DNA from: Devosia sp.
GTDB taxonomy: Bacteria; Pseudomonadota; Alphaproteobacteria; Rhizobiales; Devosiaceae
Assembly (NCBI GenBank): GCA_016793415.1
Contig: JAEUMC010000761.1
Span: forward strand, 1 to 9,033
Direction: 5' to 3'
DNA length: 9,033 nt
Numbering within the stretch: position 1 is the stretch's first letter; every line of letters begins with the position of its first letter. The notes under the pieces are model-generated. The model saw only the letters and a program-made list of their open reading frames with translations. It searched no databases and was not told where the DNA came from. Below, in pieces: positions 1-6,623 of the stretch. The translations under genes and the position numbers were made by a program.

Positions 1-381
1 GGCCAGTCGCAGTTTTCCAGCAGCCTCGCGGCACAGGCCAGCGCCGGCGACGGGCTGCAATCGCTCGTCACCTGGATCGCCGGCAACCCCGAGGCCGACC
101 TGAGCGTCGCCGTGCTCGCCGATCGCGCCATCATGAGCGAGCGCACCTTTGCCCGCAACTTCCGCGCCGAGACCGGCATGACGCCGGCCCGTTACGTCGA
201 GCTGGTCCGGCTAGATCGCGCCAAGCAATTGCTGGAATCCACCCGGTTTCCGCTCGCCCGTATCGCCGAGCGGGCGGGGCTCGGCAGCGCTGCCACCCTG
301 TCGCGCGCCTTCCGCAAGCACCTGGGCACCACGCCCGAGGGGTATCGCGAGCGCTTCCGCATCGAGGGGACGCGGGGGTGA
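1..381 (+). CDS. GlxA-family AraC-type transcriptional regulator (3' part only)
   Basis: The reading frame is open from the first base of the window, so the gene starts upstream and only the last 126 residues are visible. They hold a complete AraC-type double helix-turn-helix domain at about visible residues 37-122. The first recognition unit is around SERTFARNF and the second around GSAATLSRAFRKH, followed by the usual GTTPEGYRERF end. The residues just before it (GQSQFSSSLA) match the linker that in GlxA-family proteins joins an N-terminal DJ-1/PfpI-like domain to the DNA-binding domain; that N-terminal domain is inferred, not seen. Such proteins are cytoplasmic DNA-binding activators or repressors, often of catabolic genes. 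It is co-oriented with allE, 249 nt downstream, so it may regulate ureide genes, but no operator was identified. The family call is firm and the target is speculative. Confidence 0.9.
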   Translation, partial: GQSQFSSSLAAQASAGDGLQSLVTWIAGNPEADLSVAVLADRAIMSERTFARNFRAETGMTPARYVELVRLDRAKQLLESTRFPLARIAERAGLGSAATLSRAFRKHLGTTPEGYRERFRIEGTRG

Positions 382-423
382 GGCTATTGGCGACTAGCGG
401 GCGACAGGACGGTGCGGGAAGAG

Positions 424-530
424 TACCCCCACCCCTGTCCCCTCCCCGCAAGGGGGAGGGAGACGCTCACACCAGCGCCGGTGTTTTGGTCTCCTTCCCC
501 CTTGCGGGGGAGGGACAAGGTGGGGGGGTA
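424..530. repeat. Long imperfect inverted-repeat element (REP/BIME-like pair)
   Basis: Two copies of a roughly 40-nt C-rich unit face each other. The left copy (424-464) starts TACCCCC and ends GGGAGAC. The right copy (about 487-530) reads the same on the other strand, with a few one-base length differences in the C runs. Each copy also holds its own smaller hairpin: 440-447 pairs with 453-460 around GCAAG, and a related hairpin lies at 493-514. The spacer contains a short ACACC/GGTGT pair (469-473, 480-484). The whole could fold as one long cruciform or stem-loop after the AraC-type gene. There is no T-run, so a terminator role is not supported. It fills most of the spacer before allE; nothing else was recognised in 382-630. 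Confidence 0.8.
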
Positions 531-630
531 TCTTCCCGCACCGAGCTATCCGCACGCCGATACAACCGCCCCTGTCCGCCCAGCGCCTTTCGCGCTAAGA
601 GGGCTGACCACTCACCAACGCTGAATCCCG

Positions 631-1446
<816 letters not shown>

Positions 1447-1452
<6 letters not shown>

Positions 1453-1776
1453 CGCCAGCCGGCTGACGGTGGCGAGGAGTTCATCCAGGCTGTCGAGCGT
1501 GGCATCGAGCAGATCGTCCGGCGGCAGGCGGCTCGTCTCGACCATCAGGTCGTCGCGGTTCGCCTCGATCTCACGGCTGAGCTCGGCGAGCCGCCTGAGC
1601 GCCAGGTCGTGCTCGTCCGAGTTGACCACATAACCGGCAAGTTGCGTTCCGAGGTAGCTGGCCCGCAGTTGCCACCCCTCGAGGTAGCGCTGGTACGGCT
1701 GGGTGATGGCGGAGATTTCGCGCCGCGGCCGCACATCGCTGACGGTGGCCGAGGCAAGTTGAATCTGATTGTGCAT
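1447..1776 (-). CDS. Hypothetical small acidic helical protein
   Basis: I do not recognise this 109-aa protein. Codon third positions are strongly G/C over most of its length, as in neighbouring genes, which supports real coding. ATG 1776 is preceded by AGG with a 7-nt gap and was preferred over an in-frame TTG two codons upstream (1782). The sequence looks soluble and largely helical, with no signal peptide, membrane segment or cysteine. A central aromatic stretch (QPYQRYLEGWQLRASYLG, about residues 26-43) is followed by a charged amphipathic half (LAELSREIEANRDDL and DDLLDATLDSLDELLATV) that could form a helical hairpin or coiled coil. The gene is convergent with allE, overlapping it by 6 nt, and divergent from the cupin gene with a 133-nt gap. 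Function unknown. Confidence 0.65.
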
Positions 1777-1909
1777 TCTCAAACCTAAATCACGGGCACC
1801 ACAACGTTTTCCCCGCCGCTTGGTTCAGCGCGTCGCCCAGAAAATTGCTTGCGGGGCGGATCGCCCCCGGCCATCGTTCGGCTTTCGCGACAGGGAGAAC
1901 GCGATTCAG

Positions 1910-2349
1910 ATGACACGATTGAGAATGTTGGCCGCGCTGGCCTGCTGGCCTCGCCGGCGCTGGCCGAGGACCTGACGCCGCAGAGCTACCAGAACCTGCT
2001 TACACCGCTCGTACAGGGCGGCAGCGACGTGCTGGGCGCGCCGCTCGCCTACCCCGAGGGGACGCCCAATATCACCTCCGCCATCGTCACGGTGCCGCCC
2101 GGCGGCCAGACCGGCTGGCACGAGCACGAGGTGCCGCTCTTCGCCTATATCCTCGAGGGCGAGCTGACCGTCGATTATGGCAGCAAGGGCAAGAAGACCT
2201 ATCGTACCGGCGAGGCGGTGCTCGAGGCGGTCGGCTGGCCGCATAATGGCGTCAACACCGGTACCGTGCCGATGAAGCTGGTGGCGGTCTATATGGGCGG
2301 CGGCACTGCCGCCAACACCATCAAGGTCGATCCCGCCGCCAGCAAATAA
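1910..2349 (+). CDS. Secreted single-domain cupin protein, with apparent frameshift in the signal peptide
   Basis: From about 1950 to the TAA at 2347-2349 the frame encodes a small cupin barrel: motif 1 is GGQTGWHEHEVPLFAYILEG with the HxH metal pair, and motif 2 is GEAVLEAVGWPHNGVN. The usual motif-1 glutamate is replaced by a hydrophobic residue, a pattern I recall from a secreted cupin subfamily. The natural start is ATG 1910, with AGGGAG at 1892-1897, giving MTRLRMLAALA in one frame. The rest of a signal peptide, LLASPALA followed by ED, continues in another frame. Adding one base near 1943 would join them into a standard signal peptide with an ALA cleavage site. As written, the cupin frame opens only from TTG 1849 and has no export signal. 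This is either a real one-base deletion that stops export or a sequence error. Ligand and reaction are unknown. Confidence 0.7.
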
Positions 2350-2381
2350 TCCAGCAACAGTCGTCGCCTAGCCTCCTCCCG

Positions 2382-2414
2382 GCATTTCACCGTTTCGTTG
2401 AAGCGGTGAAATGC
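2382..2414. repeat. Near-perfect palindrome (11-bp perfect arms)
   Basis: GCATTTCACCG (2382-2392) pairs perfectly with CGGTGAAATGC (2404-2414). A G-T wobble and TTC/GAA extend the stem to about 15 bp with a three-base loop. It lies 33 nt after the cupin stop. There is no T-run, so it is more likely a dispersed intergenic palindrome than a classic terminator, although it could stabilise the mRNA 3' end. A perfect AGGTCA-C-TGACCT palindrome sits next to it at 2418-2430. Confidence 0.75.
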
Positions 2415-2433
2415 TCCAGGTCACTGACCTGTC

Positions 2434-2476
2434 GCGCTTTCGAACCGGAAAAGTCCGCAACTTTTCCTGAAAGCGC
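2434..2476. repeat. Two-step palindrome (GCGCTTTC / GGAAAAGT arms)
   Basis: The outer arms GCGCTTTC (2434-2441) and GAAAGCGC (2469-2476) enclose inner arms GGAAAAGT (2447-2454) and ACTTTTCC (2460-2467). Together they make a long hairpin with a small asymmetric bulge and a five-base loop. The style matches dispersed intergenic repeats of Hyphomicrobiales genomes, from memory and not from a search. With the hairpin at 2382-2414 and the small ORF at 2512, it accounts for most of the 319-nt spacer 2350-2668. Confidence 0.7.
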
Positions 2477-2511
2477 TCAACCGCGAAGTAATTCGCCTCA
2501 GGGAGAACGCC

Positions 2512-2703
2512 ATGGCCGACCGGTTGCCAGCAGTGCCTCCAGCCCGACGCCCCGGCGTCGGCACTGGCCCCGCAATGGCGGCACTCGTGACCTTGTCGGC
2601 CTGCAGTGCACAGGGCGCAGGTCCACGGGTCGACCTCGCACAGCTGACGGCCCCGGTGGCGGCGGTCGTCAGCCCCCTGCTGCAGGCTCCAGCAACGCCC
2701 TGA
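2512..2703 (+). CDS. Possible small lipoprotein (doubtful ORF)
   Basis: A 63-aa ORF begins at ATG 2512 with a strong ribosome-binding site, GGGAG at 2501-2505 and a 6-nt gap. The N-terminus is arginine-rich, followed by a short hydrophobic stretch and a lipobox-like LSAC with Cys at about residue 31, then an Ala/Val/Pro-rich tail. That would fit a tiny lipoprotein. Against it, the hydrophobic core is short, G/C at third positions is weaker than in nearby genes, and the 3' end overlaps the convergent regulator gene by 35 nt. No family was recognised. It may be a real small gene, a decayed one or chance. Confidence 0.25.
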   Translation: MADRLPAVPPARRPGVGTGPAMAALVTLSACSAQGAGPRVDLAQLTAPVAAVVSPLLQAPATP

Positions 2704-4354
2704 TGCGCGGCGGCACGACATCCGGCCCGTAGACCTGCTTGAGGCGCTGCGCCACGGCGCGCACCACGTTGGCCTGATGACGCGGATCCTCGTACTGCCG
2801 CACCGAGGTCATGAAGATATACTCGAGCGTCCGGGTCGCGCCCGCCGGCCCGAGGCTGCTGATGAAGGCCTGGCCCGGAGGGGACAGCGGCTCATCGGCC
2901 GGAACGCAGAACGGGGCCACGGTGATCAGCGTTTGTGGGGAAGCCTCGTGCAGCTGCTGCAAGGTGGCGCGCAGGCCCGCGCGATCCTCTGCCGCAAGCT
3001 TGCCGCCGCAGAGCACCACCAGGGTATAGGTCCAGAATTCGGTGCCATGTTCGGCCATCTCGGCGGCCCGTTCGAGCAGGTCGATCCCCTCTGCCAGCCG
3101 CCCACGCATCAGCCGCGCCTGCCCCAGAATGGCGAATGAGGCGGCGAATGCCGTGCTGGCCTCGAACGCCTCCTCAGCCAGCCGCTCCGCCATTGCCGTG
3201 TGCCCGCGGGCGACGAACAGCAGGAGCTTGGCCACCGACAGCTTCAGCATCGGGTTGTCGGCAACCGCCGGCAGCGCACTCAAAGCCACCGCCTCGATCT
3301 CGTCTTCGATGGCGTTGCGCGCGGCGCCCGGCGAACTCTGGCCGTCCGTGCCCATGATCGCCTGCACGTAAAGGCTGAGCCCCCACATCAGCCGCACCAC
3401 AGGATCATCCGGGTTGGCGGCGAGGCTCGCCCGCACCTGCTCGAGGCCCTCGAGCCAGCTGCGCGTGTCCACTGTCAGCAGCCGCCCGGCTTCGTGCATC
3501 GCCACATAGAGCGGTGGCGTTGCTGCGGCCGGTGCATCCATCATCCCGAGCGCCTGCCGATGCCAGATCAGCGACCGGAACTGCTGGACCACGCCCGCCA
3601 CGAGCCCGCCGACCTCGCCCGCCTGCCGGAGCGCGATGCGCGACATACCGACCACGTCGCCCCCGGGCATCTGCCGCAGCACCAGCGCGCATTGCAGCGC
3701 CGCATCGGTGGGAAACACACTGACCTCGAGGCTGAAACGGGTCTTGGTCGGGCTCTTGGGTGAGAACCGCTCATCGAGCCGGACCGCCTCACCGGGAGAG
3801 ACGGCGGCATCGAGCTCTCGCATCAGCTCGCCAGGCAGAGCCTCGGCCAGCTCGGCGAAACGCCCGGCCCGGGCGAGGCCGTGTACCGGTCCGACCACCA
3901 CCAGCGTATCGGCCGGCTCGGATGCTTCGGCGACCCAGACATAGCCCTCGCCATAGCGGGTGGCGATGAAGCGCGGCGAGCGGGCGGGATCGCCCAACTT
4001 GGCGCGCAGCCGGTTGATCAGGAAATCCACGTTGCGATCGGACGAATCCGAACCGACCCCGGAAATGGCGTCGAGCAGCGTGTTGCGCGTCAACAGCCGC
4101 TGCGGATGCGCCATGAAGGTGGACAGCAGCGACCGTTCGGCCCGCGTGAAGGTGACTTCCTTGCCCCCGAGGTCACGGGCCGAAAGCAAGTCCTCGTGGA
4201 AGACGAGACTGTTGAACTGGTACTCGGCCATCAGCGCTTTCAGTATTTGCCCAAACACAGGATTGCTCAACTGCCGGCAGATTTCCAGATGCGACATCGC
4301 TTTGGCGACGATCAGGTCTGCCGTGAGGCGGCGCGCCGGTCGCGGCACTTTCAT
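2669..4354 (-). CDS. One-component regulator: OmpR-type winged helix plus TolB-like and TPR-like region
   Basis: This 561-aa protein has a winged-helix DNA-binding domain of the OmpR/CadC type at about residues 46-143. Visible landmarks are the TFTRAERSLLSTFMAHPQRLLTRNTLLDA region, the recognition-helix stretch DRNVDFLINRLRAKLGD and the wing RYGEGYVWV. Residues 150-260 resemble the TolB-like module (LVVVGPV, then a Phe/Val-rich stretch) that often follows this domain in CadC/HilA-like regulators. Residues 300-460 are Ala/Leu-rich helices with TPR-like character (AFAASFAILGQARLMRGRLAEGIDLLERAAEMA). No receiver domain and no transmembrane segment is seen, so it should act as a cytoplasmic one-component activator. 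ATG 4354 was chosen over GTG 4360 and ATG 4297; none has a strong ribosome-binding site. It diverges from allA over 47 nt, so allA is the likeliest target. The inducing signal is unknown. Confidence 0.85.
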   Translation of the reverse strand: MKVPRPARRLTADLIVAKAMSHLEICRQLSNPVFGQILKALMAEYQFNSLVFHEDLLSARDLGGKEVTFTRAERSLLSTFMAHPQRLLTRNTLLDAISGVGSDSSDRNVDFLINRLRAKLGDPARSPRFIATRYGEGYVWVAEASEPADTLVVVGPVHGLARAGRFAELAEALPGELMRELDAAVSPGEAVRLDERFSPKSPTKTRFSLEVSVFPTDAALQCALVLRQMPGGDVVGMSRIALRQAGEVGGLVAGVVQQFRSLIWHRQALGMMDAPAAATPPLYVAMHEAGRLLTVDTRSWLEGLEQVRASLAANPDDPVVRLMWGLSLYVQAIMGTDGQSSPGAARNAIEDEIEAVALSALPAVADNPMLKLSVAKLLLFVARGHTAMAERLAEEAFEASTAFAASFAILGQARLMRGRLAEGIDLLERAAEMAEHGTEFWTYTLVVLCGGKLAAEDRAGLRATLQQLHEASPQTLITVAPFCVPADEPLSPPGQAFISSLGPAGATRTLEYIFMTSVRQYEDPRHQANVVRAVAQRLKQVYGPDVVPPRIRALLEPAAGG

Positions 4355-4401
4355 TGTCACGCCAAGGCGCTCTAAGCTCGGCTCAACAACCGGGAGTCGA
4401 A
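4355..4401. promoter_or_regulatory. Short divergent promoter region between regulator and allA
   Basis: Only 47 nt separate the two divergent start codons, too little for two non-overlapping promoters with upstream sites. At least one promoter must therefore lie inside the opposite gene, or the regulator starts further in (ATG 4297). The allA ribosome-binding site GGGAG is at 4392-4396. No clear -35/-10 pair or operator was identified. Regulatory use of this interval is inferred from gene layout. Confidence 0.4.
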
Positions 4402-4905
4402 ATGACAGCCAGCCGCACCATCCGCATCGAGCCGCTGACGCGCGAGGCCTATGCCCCTTTCGGGCAGGTGATCGAAACCGAGGGAGCGCACCATTACCCC
4501 ATCAATGGCGGCATGACCGAGCGCTACCACGATCTGGCAAAGGTCGAGCTCGGCGGTGTGCATGCCCGCCCGCTGGTCTCCATCGCCCGCGGCCAGCCCT
4601 ATGCCCTGCCCCTGACGCTGAAGATGGTGGAGCGCCACCCGCTCGGCAGCCAGGCTTTCTACCCGCTGTCGCAGCGCCCGTTCCTGTCCATCGTCGCACC
4701 GGACGAAGGTGGCGTTCCCGGCATCCCGCGCGCTTTCCTCGCCGCGCCCGGCCAGGGCATCAATATGGCGATGAACACCTGGCATGCCGTGCTGACGCCG
4801 CTGGGCGAAACCTCCGATTTCCTGATCATCGATCGTGGCGGCGAGGGCAATAATCTCGAGGAATACTTCTTCGACCAGCCGTATTTGGTCGTGGCGACCG
4901 ACTGA
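4402..4905 (+). CDS. allA: Ureidoglycolate lyase
   Basis: This 167-aa enzyme splits S-ureidoglycolate into glyoxylate and urea, the step after AllE in ureide breakdown. Its length is close to that of the E. coli enzyme (about 160 aa). Family landmarks are the N-terminal PLTREAYAPFGQVIE, the stretch MVERHPLGSQAFYPLS (residues 75-90), the central PFLSIVAP, and NTWHAVL (125-131), where the conserved Trp-His contributes to the active-site pocket of this cupin-like fold. It ends with the typical FLIIDRGGEGNNLEE. No signal peptide is seen, so it is cytoplasmic. ATG 4402 has GGGAG with a 5-nt gap; an earlier in-frame start at 4354 would run into the divergent regulator and lacks such a site. It stands alone on its strand, with 88 nt before the next gene. 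Confidence 0.95.
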   Translation: MTASRTIRIEPLTREAYAPFGQVIETEGAHHYPINGGMTERYHDLAKVELGGVHARPLVSIARGQPYALPLTLKMVERHPLGSQAFYPLSQRPFLSIVAPDEGGVPGIPRAFLAAPGQGINMAMNTWHAVLTPLGETSDFLIIDRGGEGNNLEEYFFDQPYLVVATD

Positions 4906-4993
4906 CTTCTTTACCGACGCAGCGTTTGGACGTCGCAGTCGCGTTGCAATTGCTGCATAATCTATGCGGCAGGACGGAGCTTGGAGGCATCTG

Positions 4994-5770
4994 ATGCGTA
5001 TTGTTTTGGCGATGGTGGCCATAGTGCTGGCTTTGGCGAGCCCGGCGTTCGCCGCCAAGGTGACGCTCAAGGGCGACGTGACCTATCGCGAGCGCATTGC
5101 GCTGCCGCCCGGCGGCACGCTGTCGGTCTCGCTGATCGATCTCGCGACGCCCGACAAGCCGCGCGTCTCGGCCAAGGCGCCGATCGCCGGCCCCGGCCAG
5201 GTACCGTTGACCTTTACCCTCAACTTCGACGACACCGTCATCGTCGCCGGCCACTCCTATGGGCTGGTCGCCGAGATCGCGGGGCCGGATGCGGTATGGT
5301 TCCGCAACGCCGAGCCCTATGCGCTCGACCCGCTGGCCCCGGCGGCCCCCGTGCTGATCATCGTCAACGTGGTGCCCAAGGATGAAGCCGTCCCGGCGCC
5401 CGAGCCGGCGGTCGTCGCGCCGGCGCCCTCGCCGATCCTCGATATCACCTTTGAGGCCGAGACCATCGGCGGCGTGCCGGTGGCGCGCGGTGTGGTCTCC
5501 TCGCTCTCGATCGCTTCCGACATGCGCGCCGGCGGCCGCGGCGGCTGCAACTCGTGGTTCGCCCAGGCCGAGGTCAACGCCGAACGGCTGATCTTCAGCG
5601 CCGTCGCCGCCACCCGCATGGCCTGCATTTCCGACGAAGCCACCAAGCAGGAAGACAGCTTCTTCGCCGCGTTGGCCGCCACCCGCTTCTGGCGCCTCGA
5701 CAAGGACCACCTGATCCTGCTCGACGCCGGCGGCGTGGAACTGGCGAACCTGGGCAGGTCGCGGTTCTGA
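4994..5770 (+). CDS. Secreted YbaY-META two-domain protein
   Basis: This 258-aa protein begins with a clear signal peptide (MRIVLAMVAIVLALASPAFA, cleavage near residue 20), so it acts in the periplasm or outside. Residues 24-113 match the YbaY-type domain, first described around type III secretion lipoproteins: a beta sandwich with LPPGGTLSVSLIDLA and a PLTFTLNFD strand. A Pro/Ala-rich linker follows (129-147). Residues 150-255 form a META/HslJ domain with GGCNSW and the TRMAC motif, where Cys185 and Cys211 could form a disulfide. HslJ-type proteins are linked to stress and antibiotic tolerance, but their chemistry is not established. The start was set by GGAGG at 4983-4987 with a 6-nt gap; an in-frame upstream start at 4964 would spoil the signal peptide. 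No lipobox is present. Confidence 0.85.
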   Translation: MRIVLAMVAIVLALASPAFAAKVTLKGDVTYRERIALPPGGTLSVSLIDLATPDKPRVSAKAPIAGPGQVPLTFTLNFDDTVIVAGHSYGLVAEIAGPDAVWFRNAEPYALDPLAPAAPVLIIVNVVPKDEAVPAPEPAVVAPAPSPILDITFEAETIGGVPVARGVVSSLSIASDMRAGGRGGCNSWFAQAEVNAERLIFSAVAATRMACISDEATKQEDSFFAALAATRFWRLDKDHLILLDAGGVELANLGRSRF

Positions 5771-5809
5771 CGACGACTTGCTGAGCCCAGCCACCGGCCG
5801 CGCCCCTCG

Positions 5810-5840
5810 CGTCCCCTCGCCCCTCTGGGGCGAGGGGACG
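5810..5840. repeat. Perfect 14-bp-arm hairpin in the spacer
   Basis: CGTCCCCTCGCCCC (5810-5823) pairs perfectly with GGGGCGAGGGGACG (5827-5840) around TCT. It lies 40 nt after the YbaY-META stop and 81 nt before the deaminase start. The stem is strong enough to halt transcription or protect the 3' end, but there is no T-run. The C-rich arms put it in the same general class as the hairpins at 440-460 and 6592-6614. The rest of 5771-5921 shows nothing recognisable except the deaminase ribosome-binding site. Confidence 0.75.
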
Positions 5841-5921
5841 GTGTGGCACCGCCGGTGACCCGCAACCATTGACGCCACGCCCTGGTCGCCGCACTTTCGG
5901 TGCACCCAACCGGAGCCCCTT

Positions 5922-6545
5922 ATGCACACGCCCGACCTGATTTCCCGCCTGCTCGATGTCATCGAGGATGATCTGCTGCCGCTGACCAAGCGCGGCGTCG
6001 GCGGCGGCAACAAGCTGTTCGGTGCGGCGATCCTCAGGAAGTCCGATCTGTCGCTGGTGATCGGCGAGACCAATAACGAGACCGAGAACCCGCTCTGGCA
6101 TGGCGAAATGCACGCCATCAAGCGCTTCTACGAGTTGCCGGCCGAGACCCGCCCGGCACCCAGGGAGTGCCTGTTCCTCGCCACGCACGAGCCCTGCTCG
6201 CTCTGCCTCTCCGGCATCACCTGGTCGGGCTTCGACAACTTCTACTACCTGTTCAGCTACGAGGACACTCGCGACAGTTTCGGCATCCCGCACGACATCC
6301 GCATCCTCAGGGAAGTCTACGCCGTGCCCGACCCCGACCGCGATTACGTCCCCGAGGATCGCCCGCTCTACAACCGCCGGAACGCGTTCTTTCAGAGCCA
6401 CGACATCCAGCAGATGATCGCCGGCCTCGATCGCTCCTCCAAGGAGTTGCTGGTGGGCCGGGTCGACGACCTCAACGCCGCCTACAACGACCTCTCGGCC
6501 GTCTACCAGAAGGACAAGGGCAAGAAGGGCATCCCGCTGAGCTGA
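5922..6545 (+). CDS. Nucleoside/base deaminase, cytidine deaminase fold
   Basis: This 207-aa cytoplasmic enzyme carries the zinc site of the cytidine/deoxycytidylate deaminase superfamily. His60-Gly-Glu62 in PLWHGEMHAI supplies a metal ligand and the proton-shuttling glutamate, and Pro91-Cys92-Ser-Leu-Cys95 supplies the two cysteine ligands. Members hydrolyse an exocyclic amino group of a base or nucleoside, releasing ammonia. The substrate cannot be told from sequence; the ureide and nucleoside phosphorylase neighbours favour a purine. HGE rather than the common HAE, and about 65 residues beyond the core (140-207, ending in a Lys-rich tail), mark a subfamily larger than the roughly 150-aa guanine or tRNA-adenosine deaminases. 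ATG 5922 follows GGAG (5912-5915) with a 6-nt gap. It is convergent with the phosphorylase gene, 78 nt apart. Confidence 0.85.
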   Translation: MHTPDLISRLLDVIEDDLLPLTKRGVGGGNKLFGAAILRKSDLSLVIGETNNETENPLWHGEMHAIKRFYELPAETRPAPRECLFLATHEPCSLCLSGITWSGFDNFYYLFSYEDTRDSFGIPHDIRILREVYAVPDPDRDYVPEDRPLYNRRNAFFQSHDIQQMIAGLDRSSKELLVGRVDDLNAAYNDLSAVYQKDKGKKGIPLS

Positions 6546-6591
6546 GGCGCTTTCACCTTTTGTGACGCCAGTGCACGGCCCCTCACCCTAA

Positions 6592-6614
6592 CCCTCTCCC
6601 CGGAGGGGAGAGGG
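6592..6614. repeat. C-rich hairpin between convergent genes
   Basis: CCCTCTCCCC (6592-6601) pairs perfectly with GGGGAGAGGG (6605-6614) around GGA, preceded by CCCTCACCCTAA, a common lead-in of REP-like elements in proteobacteria. It sits between the convergent stops of the deaminase and phosphorylase genes and could act as a shared 3'-end structure. A proper T-run is absent on both strands. Confidence 0.7.
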
Positions 6615-6623
6615 ACTCCCCCC

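Noticed and set aside
421..530. Possible CRISPR-like repeat
   Set aside because: Only two copies, in inverse orientation and with internal palindromes, not direct repeats with regular spacers.
2368..2721. 117-codon minus-strand frame in the 2350-2668 spacer
   Set aside because: It covers palindromic repeats and the regulator 3' end; composition is Cys/Arg-rich and unlike a protein, with no convincing start signal.
2869..3350. Several plus-strand frames opposite the regulator
   Set aside because: Antisense shadows; the minus-strand protein has recognisable domains across this region.
4920..4993. Sigma-70-like promoter before the YbaY-META gene (TTGGAC or TTGCAA with CATAAT)
   Set aside because: Spacing is 24 nt or far too short; no acceptable pair could be set.
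4826..6121. 431-codon minus-strand open frame
   Set aside because: It lies opposite the YbaY-META gene, allA end and deaminase start, is Arg/Gly/His-rich with no recognisable domain, and is the usual antisense shadow of high-GC genes.
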